Shown piece by piece: positions 37,411 through 45,516 of a stretch of DNA of 64,000 bases. Source of the stretch: Porticoccus sp963974675 (GTDB lineage: Bacteria; Pseudomonadota; Gammaproteobacteria; Pseudomonadales; Porticoccaceae). Each line of letters begins with the position of its first letter. Positions within the stretch are counted from its first letter, which is position 1. Position numbers and translations under genes: made by a program. The stretch spans positions 1-64,000 of the forward strand of contig CAXBDQ010000010.1 of NCBI GenBank assembly GCA_963974675.1, read 5' to 3'. Under the pieces are notes generated by a model. That model was not told the DNA's origin, ran no database searches, and saw only the letters and a list, made by a program, of their open reading frames with translations.

Positions 37411-38457
37411 ATGAATATACAACAGGCAGTTGCCCGATTATTGGAGCACCAGCATCTCGATATGAATGAGATGGGTGCAGTTATGATGCAAATCATGACC
37501 GGCAAGGCGACTGATGCTCAAATAGGGGGCTTTCTGGTGGCCCTGCGTATGAAAGGTGAAACGGTGGCGGAGCTCACCGGAGCCGCTCAGGTGATGCGTG
37601 ACCTGGCGTCACCTGTTGCGATCACGGGCGAACATCTTGTGGATATTGTAGGCACGGGTGGAGATAGTGCCGGTATTTTTAATGTCTCTACTGCCAGCAC
37701 CTTTGTGGCCGCCGCTGCAGGTGCCCGCGTTGCCAAGCACGGCAACCGTTCTGTGAGCAGTAAAAGTGGCAGTGCCGATTTGCTGGAGTGTGCCGGTGTC
37801 AGATTGGATCTATCCCCTGAGCAGGTGGCGCTTTGTGTTGAAGAAGTGGGTGTTGGCTTTATGTTTGCGGTCAATCATCACAGCGCGATGAAGTATGCCA
37901 TTGGCCCACGAAAAGAGTTGGGTGTGCGTACGATTTTTAATCTTCTTGGGCCGTTAACAAATCCGGCAAAAGTGCCCAATATGCTTCTTGGCGTATTTGA
38001 CCGCCAGTGGCTTCGTCCGGTAGCTGAGGTGATGAAGCAGTTAGGTGGAGAGCATATTTTGGTGGTGCATTCTGCTGATGGCTTGGATGAAATTAGTGTT
38101 GCCGCTGAAACTTGGGTAGCTGAGCTAAAAGATGGCACGATTAGTGAGTACTCTGTGGCACCGGAAGACTTTGGTATCGCCCGAGGTAACCTCAATGATT
38201 TGAAAGTTGCCGATGCACAAGAAAGTTTGGACATGATCAATGCGGCGTTATCCAAAAACGCTGATTCAAAAGGAGCAGGCTCTGCTTCTGACATGGTGGC
38301 TCTCAATGCCGGGGCGGCGCTTTATGCGGCGGGCGTTGCGGATAATTTGTCCGAAGGGGTTAGTATGGCTCAGGATGCTATTGGTGGAGGTTTGGCCAAA
38401 GCTAAAATCACCGACCTTGCTGCCTTCACCCATTGTTTGAAAGATATAGAAGCTTAA
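37411..38457 (+). CDS. trpD: Anthranilate phosphoribosyltransferase
   Basis: TrpD transfers the phosphoribosyl group from PRPP to anthranilate. The PRPP site is DIVGTGGDSAGIFNVSTASTF, followed by AKHGNRSVSSKSGSADLLE, VGFMFAVNHHSAMKYAIGPR and RTIFNLLGPLTNPA, all strongly conserved. The 348-residue length is normal. The ATG at 37411 follows the trpG stop closely, so the genes form one transcript. Confidence 0.96.
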   Translation: MNIQQAVARLLEHQHLDMNEMGAVMMQIMTGKATDAQIGGFLVALRMKGETVAELTGAAQVMRDLASPVAITGEHLVDIVGTGGDSAGIFNVSTASTFVAAAAGARVAKHGNRSVSSKSGSADLLECAGVRLDLSPEQVALCVEEVGVGFMFAVNHHSAMKYAIGPRKELGVRTIFNLLGPLTNPAKVPNMLLGVFDRQWLRPVAEVMKQLGGEHILVVHSADGLDEISVAAETWVAELKDGTISEYSVAPEDFGIARGNLNDLKVADAQESLDMINAALSKNADSKGAGSASDMVALNAGAALYAAGVADNLSEGVSMAQDAIGGGLAKAKITDLAAFTHCLKDIEA

Positions 38458-38477
38458 AAAAACACAGAAACACACTT

Positions 38478-39293
38478 ATGAATATAGCAATAGATACCCC
38501 GACAGTATTAAAGAAAATTCTCGCTCGGAAAGCTGAGGATGTGGCAGAGCGGCGAGCCAACATTTCGCTGGAAGAGTTGCAGCGACAGTGTCGGGAAGAA
38601 TTAAGAGGCCGTGAGCTCCGTGGTTTTACGAATGCCCTTGTGGCAAAAATTGATCAGGGACTGGCAGCTGTCATTGCTGAGGTTAAAAAAGCCTCGCCAA
38701 GCAAAGGTGTGATTCGGGAAGATTTTGACCCAGTGGAAATTGCTCGAAGCTACGAAAAAGGTGGGGCAACTTGCTTGTCTGTTTTGACCGAAAGAGATTT
38801 TTTTCAGGGCTCAGATGAATATCTGAAAATGGCACGAGAGGCGACACGTCTGCCAGTATTACGTAAGGATTTTGTGTTTGATCCTTATCAGGTTTACGAA
38901 TCCTATGTTCTGGGGGCTGATTGTATTTTGTTGATTGTTGCCGCGTTGAGCCAGCCACAGATGGAGGAGCTTCATGGAATTGCTCGGGAGCTTGGTCTTG
39001 ATGTGTTGGTTGAAGTACACAATGAAGCAGAACTAGATCGAGCACTGTTAATTGATAATCCTATGATCGGTATCAATAACCGAGACCTTCACACCTTTGA
39101 GACGACCTTGGAAACAACTTATGGTTTATTGGGTAAGATTCCAGAGGACCGAATAGTGGTCACTGAAAGCGGTATTTTAACCATTGATGATGTTGCCGCC
39201 ATGAGAGGCCACAATGTGAATGCCTTTCTAGTGGGAGAGACCTTTATGCGGGCAGAGGAGCCGGGGATAAAGCTTCTTGAGATGTTTAGCTGA
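38478..39293 (+). CDS. trpC: Indole-3-glycerol phosphate synthase
   Basis: TrpC closes the indole ring from 1-(2-carboxyphenylamino)-1-deoxyribulose 5-phosphate. The TIM barrel shows AVIAEVKKASPSKGVIREDF with the catalytic Lys, RKDFVFDPYQVYESYVLGAD, DVLVEVHNEAELDRAL, IGINNRDLHTFE and VTESGILTIDDV. The ATG at 38478 gives the family start (TPTVLKKILARKAEDVAERR) and 271 residues. There is no PRAI (TrpF) fusion, so trpF is elsewhere. A terminator follows. Confidence 0.96.
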   Translation: MNIAIDTPTVLKKILARKAEDVAERRANISLEELQRQCREELRGRELRGFTNALVAKIDQGLAAVIAEVKKASPSKGVIREDFDPVEIARSYEKGGATCLSVLTERDFFQGSDEYLKMAREATRLPVLRKDFVFDPYQVYESYVLGADCILLIVAALSQPQMEELHGIARELGLDVLVEVHNEAELDRALLIDNPMIGINNRDLHTFETTLETTYGLLGKIPEDRIVVTESGILTIDDVAAMRGHNVNAFLVGETFMRAEEPGIKLLEMFS

Positions 39294-39325
39294 TATGGGG
39301 AATCAAAAAAATTACGAGAAGAAAT

Positions 39326-39354
39326 AAAAAAGGCCTCAAAATGAAGCCTTTTTT
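39326..39354. terminator. Bidirectional intrinsic terminator between trpC and vfr
   Basis: AAAAAAGGC and GCCTTTTTT pair around a short inner region (GGCCTC/GAAGCC with one mismatch). The A-run on one side and T-run on the other let it work in both directions, as suits the convergent trpC and vfr genes. Confidence 0.85.
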
Positions 39355-39389
39355 ATACAAATTGGAACAATGCTAAGTTTTTGTGCAGA

Positions 39390-40109
39390 CTATCTAGTCC
39401 CAAATACCACCATCGTTTTACCCTTTACGGACACCAGTTCCTGTTGTTCTAGGGTTTTTAGAACCCGTCCAACCATTTCCCGTGAACAGCCAACAATTCG
39501 GCCAATTTCTTGACGGGTAATTTTTATCTGCATCCCATCAGGGTGGGTCATGGCATCGGGTTCTTTGCAGAGGTCCAGTAGTGTACGGGCAACGCGACCA
39601 GTAACATCAAGGAATGCTAGGTCTCCCACCTTGCGTGTAGTGTCACGCAGACGTTTGGCTATTTGTATGCCAATGGCAAATAGAAATTCTGGGTGATCTT
39701 TAGAGAGCTCTTGGAATTTTGAGTAACTAATTTCACCAACTTCGCATTCAGTTTTAGCTCGAATCCAAGCGCTTCTGTCAGTTTGATCAAACAGCCCCAT
39801 CTCTCCAAAAAAATCGCCTTCATTGAGATAGGCGACGATCATTTCACGACCGTCATCATCTTCTAGAAGTACCGTAACGGAACCTCTAATAATGTATGAG
39901 AGAGTATCACCTTCATCACCAGCATAAATGATGGTACTTTTGCTGGGATATTTCCTTCGGTGACAGTGAACTAAGAACTCTTCTACATTTGGAATGTGAG
40001 GTGTTATTGGTGCAGGTGCCAACTCGAGTTCCTCCCTTTTGTGATCTCGCGCATAGACTGAGCCCATTATGGGGATAAAATCATCATTGGCCAAGTTCGA
40101 ATTTATCAT
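39390..40109 (-). CDS. vfr: CRP/Vfr family cyclic AMP-dependent regulator
   Basis: Vfr is the CRP-type global regulator that in Pseudomonas controls twitching motility and virulence genes when bound to cAMP. The cyclic nucleotide fold has FFGEMGLFDQTDRSAWIRA, containing the phosphate-binding cassette, and the C-terminal helix-turn-helix reads ITRQEIGRIVGCSREMVGRV. The protein is 239 residues, with an N-terminal extension of about 20-25 residues beyond usual Vfr; a start at the internal Met of MGSVYARDHK is possible. It lies after trpC, as in Pseudomonas, and is divergent from osmC. The Pil-Chp system in this window can feed cAMP signalling in Pseudomonas. Confidence 0.93.
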   Translation of the reverse strand: MINSNLANDDFIPIMGSVYARDHKREELELAPAPITPHIPNVEEFLVHCHRRKYPSKSTIIYAGDEGDTLSYIIRGSVTVLLEDDDGREMIVAYLNEGDFFGEMGLFDQTDRSAWIRAKTECEVGEISYSKFQELSKDHPEFLFAIGIQIAKRLRDTTRKVGDLAFLDVTGRVARTLLDLCKEPDAMTHPDGMQIKITRQEIGRIVGCSREMVGRVLKTLEQQELVSVKGKTMVVFGTR

Positions 40110-40214
40110 GCGCTAGATTCCTTAGGAGAAAAAGTGACAACTGCATATGTAATTCTAAGGTTAAAAGCACAGTAATTATGTTAGTCTTTCGACACTTTTA
40201 AGGTCGACGGTGTC

Positions 40215-40640
40215 ATGAAAGCAAAAATTATCTGGGGCGGGGACGCCAAGTTTATTGCTGAGTCAGAAACAGGCCATACGGTTGTCATGGATGGCCCACC
40301 TGATCACGGTGGTAAGAATCAGGGTGCTCGCCCGATGGAAATGATGTTGATAGGCATGGGGGGATGTTCATCCTTCGACGTCGTTCATATCCTTAAGAAA
40401 AGTCGTCAGGACGTTACGGGTTGTGTAGCAGAAATTGATGCAGAGCGAGCGGACGCTGTTCCTGCGGTATTTACCAAAATACATCTGCATTTTGTCGTGA
40501 CGGGCAACAACTTAAAAGAAAGCATGGTTCGCAATGCGGTCAAACTGTCTGCGGAGAAATACTGCTCTGCATCTATTATGCTCACTAAGGGTGGTGTAGA
40601 AATCACTCATAGCTTTGAGATGTGTCCTCCGTCAGCTTAA
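40215..40640 (+). CDS. OsmC family protein
   Basis: This 141-residue OsmC/Ohr-fold protein carries the two cysteines expected for thiol peroxide reduction: C51 in MGGCSSFDVVHIL and C117 in SAEKYCSASIML. Family members reduce organic hydroperoxides with a dithiol partner. The gene is divergent from vfr with about 100 bases between them, the order found in Pseudomonas (vfr then an OsmC gene). Whether this subgroup is a true peroxidase is not settled. Confidence 0.9.
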   Translation: MKAKIIWGGDAKFIAESETGHTVVMDGPPDHGGKNQGARPMEMMLIGMGGCSSFDVVHILKKSRQDVTGCVAEIDAERADAVPAVFTKIHLHFVVTGNNLKESMVRNAVKLSAEKYCSASIMLTKGGVEITHSFEMCPPSA

Positions 40641-40845
40641 TAGGTAGCACCTGCTGAATCATAAAGGTTCTGCTAAAAGCAAGACGACCTCTCACTTTCT
40701 CGGGATTAAAGTTTTTTGCCAGCCAGTAAAAAATAGCTTGTCAGCGGCTTTTTTCTAAGCTGTCTCAGAGTTTAGTTTTTTATTTTGTCGTATCGGATAC
40801 GTTAATACTGATCCCGTTATCTTGCCCTTCCCGCCGCCGCGCGCA

Positions 40846-40873
40846 TAAAAAAAAGGACAGCTATGGCTGTCCT
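40846..40873 (-). terminator. Intrinsic terminator of minus-strand cassette 1
   Basis: AGGACAGC (40854-40861) and GCTGTCCT (40866-40873) form a perfect 8-pair stem with a 4-base loop. Reading the minus strand, an uninterrupted T-run (the A-run at 40847-40854) follows the stem, so it terminates minus-strand transcription. Confidence 0.8.
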
Positions 40874-40990
40874 AAAGGGTCGTTATGGGAGGATCGTACG
40901 TTTAATTGGGGGTGCTAAGTTTGATACCTGTCCTTTTCGGTGGTTTTTTCAGTTCATGAGATTGACTGTAGTCGTCTCCAATTCGTAATT
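40846..40990 (-). ncRNA. Candidate small RNA, cassette 1
   Basis: The minus strand reads AGCACCCCCAATT, then GATCCTCCCATAA, then CCCTTTA and the terminator. These C-rich, probably unpaired blocks are complementary to Shine-Dalgarno sequences, a trait of several bacterial sRNA families that block translation. An upstream TTAATACATTT element at 40992-41002 recurs in cassette 2. The 5' end is not defined. No ORF with a ribosome binding site is seen. It is a candidate only. Confidence 0.35.
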
Positions 40991-41062
40991 TAAATGTATT
41001 AAAATTATTTTTTGCATGCTTTGAAGTTATGGGTATGTTTTGACATTGTGGATAAAATCCGG

Positions 41063-41091
41063 TCAAAAAAAAAGGCAGCTAAGGCTGCCTT
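41063..41091 (-). terminator. Intrinsic terminator of minus-strand cassette 2
   Basis: AAGGCAGC (41072-41079) and GCTGCCTT (41084-41091) form a perfect 8-pair stem with a 4-base loop, and on the minus strand a run of nine T follows. It resembles the terminator of cassette 1 in stem length, loop length and flank. Confidence 0.8.
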
Positions 41092-41230
41092 AAAGGATAC
41101 TGAGGGAGTATAGAGGTACAAACTTTAGCTTCGCTGGTTAAGCTAGTGCATATTCCTGAGGGGGGAGCTATGCGTGCCTTTCCAGATCCACGTTTAGGCT
41201 TTGTAATATAGAGATCAACCTTATATGCTT
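41063..41230 (-). ncRNA. Candidate small RNA, cassette 2
   Basis: The minus strand carries TAGCTCCCCCCTCAGG, later ATACTCCCTCAGTA, then CCTTTA and the terminator, the same order of C-rich blocks as cassette 1. The conserved upstream element TTAATACATTT (41232-41242) lies 140 bases before the stem, against about 118 in cassette 1. The similarity in parts argues that the two descend from one ancestor. The 5' end is undefined. Confidence 0.35.
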
Positions 41231-41237
41231 CAAATGT

Positions 41238-41254
41238 ATTAATATAATATTAAT
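41238..41254. promoter_or_regulatory. Perfect palindrome upstream of lysR
   Basis: ATTAATAT and ATATTAAT flank a single central A, giving a perfect 8+1+8 palindrome 21 bases before the lysR GTG. A dimeric regulator such as the LysR protein itself could bind here. It overlaps the repeated element upstream of cassette 2, so it might control both directions. Confidence 0.45.
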
Positions 41255-41275
41255 CATAACTTCAGGATATGTATT

Positions 41276-42244
41276 GTGGATGCCAAGCTATTATCGCGGG
41301 TTGATCTGAATTTGTTGGTGGCTCTTCAGGTTCTTATCGAAGAACAGAGTGTTACTCGAGCAGCTGAACGATTATTTATTACTCAACCGGCAATGAGTAA
41401 AACACTACAGCGGCTTCGCGAGTTGTTTGATGATCCCTTGTTTATTCGAAGTGGCCGGGGATTAGTGCCAACTCCTAGGGCCGTTGAACTAGAAAAAAAA
41501 CTGCCATTGGTCTTGTCATCAGTCACCGATTTAGTGACTCAGAGTCGGTTTAATCCGCTCACCTTTGACGGTGAAATTTGTATTATGACGGCAGAATTTA
41601 TTGCGGTTCAGGTAATCCCAGCCTTAACCCATCGGTTGATCAATGACGCTCCTTTCATGTCGATTCGGGTGAAAGGAGAGTCTGATGCAAAAGTACGTCA
41701 ATTAGAGGATGGTGAGCTCGATTTTGCTATTGAAATTGCTCGGTCATACAGTGATGAATATCAAGTCACCCCTCTGGGGTATTTTACCCCGGCAGTATGG
41801 ATGAGGGCAGTACATCCATTGGCCGACAAAGAGAAGCTGACATTAAAGGAAATGCTGGAATATCCTTTTATTCAGTATTCATTACTTCGTTCTGGTTCTT
41901 CTTCTTCAGAAGAAACACGTTTTGATCGACAGTTAAGAAAGCATGGGTTGAAGCGAAAAAAAGCATTGGTGACAGCGCAATTAATGACGGCCATGGATGC
42001 CTTATGGCAAACAGATTGCCTTATGATGGCAACTAGACATGATCTGAAGATAGAGGGGGAAACTTACGGAATTGTTCGGAAGCCTTATCCAGAGGAATTG
42101 GAGTTTGATAGCACTGTTCCTGTGGTCCTGGTGCAGCATGCAAGGACCATGAAGTCGGCTGCTCACCAGTGGGTAAAAGAACAGATTGTCGGTATTGTGC
42201 TGGATATTAAGGAAAAGGCTAAGAGCGCGGCGCGCTCATCTTGA
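41276..42244 (+). CDS. LysR-type transcriptional regulator
   Basis: The 322-residue protein has an N-terminal winged helix (DLNLLVALQVLIEEQSVTRA then LFITQPAMSKTLQRLRELF) and a periplasmic-binding-protein-like effector domain from about residue 95. It is close to the NodD/LeuO-like group by the phrase DDPLFIRSGRGLVPTPRA. The start is a GTG at 41276 with AGGA upstream. Its target is not evident; neither neighbour is divergent from it in the classic LysR layout, as osmC and coq7 are separated by the cassette region and by orientation. Confidence 0.88.
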   Translation: MDAKLLSRVDLNLLVALQVLIEEQSVTRAAERLFITQPAMSKTLQRLRELFDDPLFIRSGRGLVPTPRAVELEKKLPLVLSSVTDLVTQSRFNPLTFDGEICIMTAEFIAVQVIPALTHRLINDAPFMSIRVKGESDAKVRQLEDGELDFAIEIARSYSDEYQVTPLGYFTPAVWMRAVHPLADKEKLTLKEMLEYPFIQYSLLRSGSSSSEETRFDRQLRKHGLKRKKALVTAQLMTAMDALWQTDCLMMATRHDLKIEGETYGIVRKPYPEELEFDSTVPVVLVQHARTMKSAAHQWVKEQIVGIVLDIKEKAKSAARSS

Positions 42245-42261
42245 ACCCGAAAGTACATTGA

Positions 42262-42909
42262 TTAGATGCGATAGCTTGTCTTGGTCATAGCCTTGGACAC
42301 GATAGACATCAGACCCTTAATCGGGGTGGGGAATCTCAAGCCTCCGGCATTCAGAGCAGCATTCGCATGTTTCGCTTCATCTTCAAGCATTTGTTCCACA
42401 ATAGCGCGACTCTTGTCATCGTTAGCGGGTAGCTTTTTTAGATGGCTTTCTAGGTGTTGGCACACCTGATCTTCTGTTGCGGCCACAAATCCCAAGCTGA
42501 GTTTGTCACTGATCAGTCCTGTTGTTGCACCAATACCAAAAGATAAACCATACCAGAGCGGGTTGAGTAGGCTGGTATGACTGCCTAGTTGAGTGACTCG
42601 TTCTTGGCACCAGGCAAGGTGATCAATTTCTTCATCTGCGGCATGCTCCATTTCACTTCGAACAGTCGTCAGTTTTGCTGTCAGTGCCTGTCCTTGATAA
42701 AGCGCCTGGGCGCAAACTTCTCCCGTGTGATTAACTCGCATCAATCCTGCAGAGTGGCGTTTTTCCTGTTCAGTCAATGCTGTTTCAGATGCGCCTTTTG
42801 CTGGGGATGAGCGATCGTGGGGTGGTTTGTCGATGGCGATGGTACGCAATGCTCGATCTACTTGAACCAATAAGCTATCAAGGGGGGAAAGTTGTCGTGG
42901 CTTCATCAA
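42262..42909 (-). CDS. coq7: Demethoxyubiquinone hydroxylase
   Basis: Coq7 hydroxylates 2-polyprenyl-3-methyl-6-methoxy-1,4-benzoquinol late in ubiquinone synthesis with a di-iron centre. The carboxylate ligands lie in MRVNHTGEVCAQALY, MEHAADEEIDHLAW and QMLEDEAKHANAAL, the repeated ExxH pattern of the family. The 215-residue length is normal. In Pseudomonas, as recalled, coq7 lies near osmC and speD after vfr; here the lysR gene and sRNA-like cassettes stand in that gap. Confidence 0.94.
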   Translation of the reverse strand: MMKPRQLSPLDSLLVQVDRALRTIAIDKPPHDRSSPAKGASETALTEQEKRHSAGLMRVNHTGEVCAQALYQGQALTAKLTTVRSEMEHAADEEIDHLAWCQERVTQLGSHTSLLNPLWYGLSFGIGATTGLISDKLSLGFVAATEDQVCQHLESHLKKLPANDDKSRAIVEQMLEDEAKHANAALNAGGLRFPTPIKGLMSIVSKAMTKTSYRI

Positions 42910-42982
42910 TCTTACCGTGCAGCTGTTTAAAAGTACTTTATTGTAGCAAAATCAGTAGTTATGTTGTGAGGGGATTAAATAA

Positions 42983-44026
42983 ATGAAAGAAGGTTATTTT
43001 GAAAATCTTGGTAATGGCATTTATTGCATCGATGCACGCTATGTTAGTCAAGGCGTAGCTTGTTGTTACTTAATGGTTGAAGGCCGCGACGTTGCCGTTA
43101 TCGAAACGGGTACAGCCTATACCGCAGATGCTATTAACGAGGCACTGCTATCCTTAGGGCTTTCTGATAAATCTGTGCGCTACATTATTCCAACCCATGT
43201 CCATCTGGATCATGCCGGTGGCGCAGGTGTGCTCATGCAGCGATATCCAGAGGCGCAGTTAGTTATACATCCTCGGGGCGCGCGGCATATGATTAATCCC
43301 ACTCAATTGATCGCAGGCTCAAAGGCCGTGTATGGAGAGGAAAAATTTGCACAATTTTATGGTGAAATTGTTCCGGTTTCAGAAGGGCGTGTACGCACGG
43401 CCGAAGATGGTGAAAAACTTAATTTGAATGGGCGAGTCTTAGAGTTTCGCCATACCCCAGGTCACGCAGAACATCATTTTTGTATATGGGATGCTGAGAC
43501 TAAAGGTTGGTTTTCCGGAGATACTTTTGGTATTTCCTATCAGTCTATGGGTAAGGTCTTAGGGGGTAAGGTCTTAGGGGGTAAGGCTTTAGGGGGTAAG
43601 GCTTTAGGCGAGGAAAGTTCAGATGTGGAGAAATCAGACCGCTTTATTATACCGACCACCTCCCCGGTTCAATTTAACCCTGACAGGTTGCTGGCATCCA
43701 TAGACTTAATGATGAGCTATAACCCAGAGAGGTTTTATTTAACCCACTACAGTGTGTTGGAACAACCTCAACATCAGGCCGATTTACTGCGAGTACAAAT
43801 AGAAGACTATCGAAAAATCGCACTGTCATTACGTGAAGAACCTGACCGGGCAAAGAAAATATACCAAGCCGTGAAAGATATGACGTTGGCGCGTATAGCC
43901 ACCGAGCAACCCGCTTTGGATATAAAAGCTATGGAAAAAGTATTGGAAATGGACTTTGAGTTGAATGCTCAGGGTTTGAATGTTTGGTTGGGCAAGCAAC
44001 AACAACAGCAACAGCAACAGCAATAA
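42983..44026 (+). CDS. MBL-fold metallo-hydrolase with repeat insertion and poly-Gln tail
   Basis: The 347-residue protein has a metallo-beta-lactamase fold: the metal motif PTHVHLDHAGG, later FRHTPGHAEHH, and WFSGDTFG supply the zinc or iron ligands. A flexible insertion (residues about 190-209) is made of four copies of a five-residue unit, KVLGG twice, then KALGG and KALGE. The protein ends in nine glutamines after a Lys. The substrate is unknown; hydrolases of this type cleave thioesters, phosphodiesters or lactones. It is the first gene of the accessory region, and the truncated ATPase follows. Confidence 0.8.
   Translation: MKEGYFENLGNGIYCIDARYVSQGVACCYLMVEGRDVAVIETGTAYTADAINEALLSLGLSDKSVRYIIPTHVHLDHAGGAGVLMQRYPEAQLVIHPRGARHMINPTQLIAGSKAVYGEEKFAQFYGEIVPVSEGRVRTAEDGEKLNLNGRVLEFRHTPGHAEHHFCIWDAETKGWFSGDTFGISYQSMGKVLGGKVLGGKALGGKALGEESSDVEKSDRFIIPTTSPVQFNPDRLLASIDLMMSYNPERFYLTHYSVLEQPQHQADLLRVQIEDYRKIALSLREEPDRAKKIYQAVKDMTLARIATEQPALDIKAMEKVLEMDFELNAQGLNVWLGKQQQQQQQQQ
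43550..43609 (+). repeat. Four 15-base in-frame tandem repeats in the metallo-hydrolase gene
   Basis: Units at 43550, 43565, 43580 and 43595 read GGTAAGGTCTTAGGG (twice) and GGTAAGGCTTTAGGG/C. All are in frame. The first two are identical and the last two differ from them by one shared base, so expansion has been recent. Confidence 0.9.
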
Positions 44027-44070
44027 GGACTTAAAAGCATGCAGGATGCCCACGATCTTGATGTCATTCT

Positions 44071-44526
44071 TGGTTGTCAGAAAAAAAGACCCCAGTTTTT
44101 GTGGTGGCGACCTCTAACGATATTTCCAAACTACCACCAGAGCTGATTCGCAAGGGTCGGCTCGATGAGCTGTTTTTTGTAGATTTACCCGATGAAAAAG
44201 CCCGAGAAATTATTTTTAAAATACACCTGGAAAAGAGAGAGCTCGACGCCAACAGCTTTAATCTTTCAGAGTTGGCAATAGTGACGGAAGGTTTCATCGG
44301 TGCCGAGATTGAGCAGGCCATCGTTGCTGCGGTTTATAGTGGGTTATCGATTAGTGGTAACTCTACAGATGAGAATGATGCTGTAAAGGCATCAGGTGAC
44401 GTATCTGTTACCCAGGAATTGTTAGTCCATGAATTATGCTCAACAGCACCGCTATCTGTGGTAATGTCCGAGAAGTTAGCGGGGCTTAGACAGTGGGCGG
44501 ATGAGCGGAATATGGTGAGAGTCTAA
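44071..44526 (+). pseudogene. 5'-truncated Ycf46-type AAA+ ATPase fragment
   Basis: The frame WLSEKKTPVFVVATSNDISK then LPPELIRKGRLDELFFVDLP contains the AAA+ sensor 1 and arginine finger region, and GFIGAEIEQAIVAAVYSGL the sensor 2 helix, of Ycf46-like ATPases of about 500 residues. The Walker A and B segments and the whole N-terminal half are missing: upstream of WLSEKK the reading does not continue the family. The remainder is therefore the C-terminal third of a broken gene, joined close to the end of the metallo-hydrolase gene. An inverted repeat GAGTCTAA/TTAGACTC spans its stop (44519-44545) without a T-run. Confidence 0.8.
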
Positions 44527-44700
44527 GGTGTGTGAGTTTAGACTCAACCGGAGACTTTTGGTGTTGAGTTGTTGTATGTTTGTGCAGTTTATTTTCGACC
44601 CAAAGTGGACATTAGTGAGGATAACTGTCCCCAGAATTTGAATTGAGAACGCATACTATTCGTTAACCCAAAAAAATTTACATATTTAGAAACTAATAAA

Positions 44701-45516
44701 ATGAAGCTACCAACTTTTGATATAAATATTGGCATCGAATTCGAATGCTGGAACAGAGAAGCACCACGTAATATTCGATCTCTATCGAATATTATCACTA
44801 AGCATAGAGACTCGTTAGCGGAACAATATCCAAATTTAACAGGGGATCAAACTAAGCACCTAAGACCTATGGTTGATGGGATTATTCATTATCACAGGGA
44901 CCCATTAAAACAAAGACATTACGAGCTTATTGAGAAGCTGAATAGTGATCCTTTATCGAAGATGAGCAGGCTTGAAAGGCGCAACTCGATAGCCATATGC
45001 ACAATTATCTTCTTTATTATTTTTTTTAAATTAGACCCGTCAGGATTAAATATATTAGGACTTTCTTTTAAAGATATCCCTCTTATACATTTATATGTGG
45101 GCTTGCTCACTTTGGTGAGTTATTTTTGTATCGCATTTTATTGTTATTCTGCAAATGATAGAAATAAATTAGATTCCCTTATTTCAAATCACTATGAAAC
45201 AAAGAGAGCCCTGTACGATCCAATCCAAAGTAAAGTTGCAGAACATCTATGTCTCATAAAAACTGAATGGCTAAAGTCACTGACAGTTGCAGCTTTAGAG
45301 GATTTTGATGCGACAGAAAACTTTGGCTATTCGGTAATGCTAGATGGTGGGAAATGGATGGAGGACAACCTCCACGAAAATCTCTTCCTGCGATCCCTTC
45401 AAAATCTAAAAAGGGTTGGGTTCAGAAACTTTTTTGACTTTTATTTCCCTCTGATACTTGGGACAACAACCGTATTAATGTTGGTAATAGAAATAGCAAA
45501 CTTGGCAGCCACCTAG
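44701..45516 (+). CDS. Hypothetical three-helix membrane protein
   Basis: I do not recognise this 271-residue protein. It has a cytoplasm-like N-terminal part of about 95 residues, hydrophobic segments near residues 97-112, 128-148 and 243-266, and a charged middle domain. The gene is markedly more AT-rich than its neighbours, and most of its Arg codons are AGA or AGG, which the housekeeping genes here rarely use. That points to lateral transfer. The start is an ATG at 44701 with no strong ribosome binding site. It stands alone between the ATPase fragment and the partial purD copy. Confidence 0.6.
   Translation: MKLPTFDINIGIEFECWNREAPRNIRSLSNIITKHRDSLAEQYPNLTGDQTKHLRPMVDGIIHYHRDPLKQRHYELIEKLNSDPLSKMSRLERRNSIAICTIIFFIIFFKLDPSGLNILGLSFKDIPLIHLYVGLLTLVSYFCIAFYCYSANDRNKLDSLISNHYETKRALYDPIQSKVAEHLCLIKTEWLKSLTVAALEDFDATENFGYSVMLDGGKWMEDNLHENLFLRSLQNLKRVGFRNFFDFYFPLILGTTTVLMLVIEIANLAAT

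Larger units (their letters stand above)
40641..41275. other. 635-base gap between osmC and lysR with two related cassettes
   Basis: No protein gene is convincing here. The region holds two minus-strand hairpin terminators (40849-40873 and 41065-41091), each followed on the plus strand by a similar AAAGG and GGGAG-containing stretch, and two copies of AAATGTATTAA (40992-41002 and 41232-41242). In Pseudomonas this synteny position carries speD, which is missing. See the two ncRNA candidates. Confidence 0.6.

Noticed and set aside
40641..41275. A missed protein gene such as speD in the osmC-lysR gap
   Set aside because: No frame in the gap shows SpeD motifs or a ribosome binding site followed by a coding-like stretch.
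44519..44545. Inverted repeat GAGTCTAA/TTAGACTC at the end of the ATPase fragment
   Set aside because: The stem is perfect, but the loop is long, no T-run follows, and the match may be chance around a Val-stop end.
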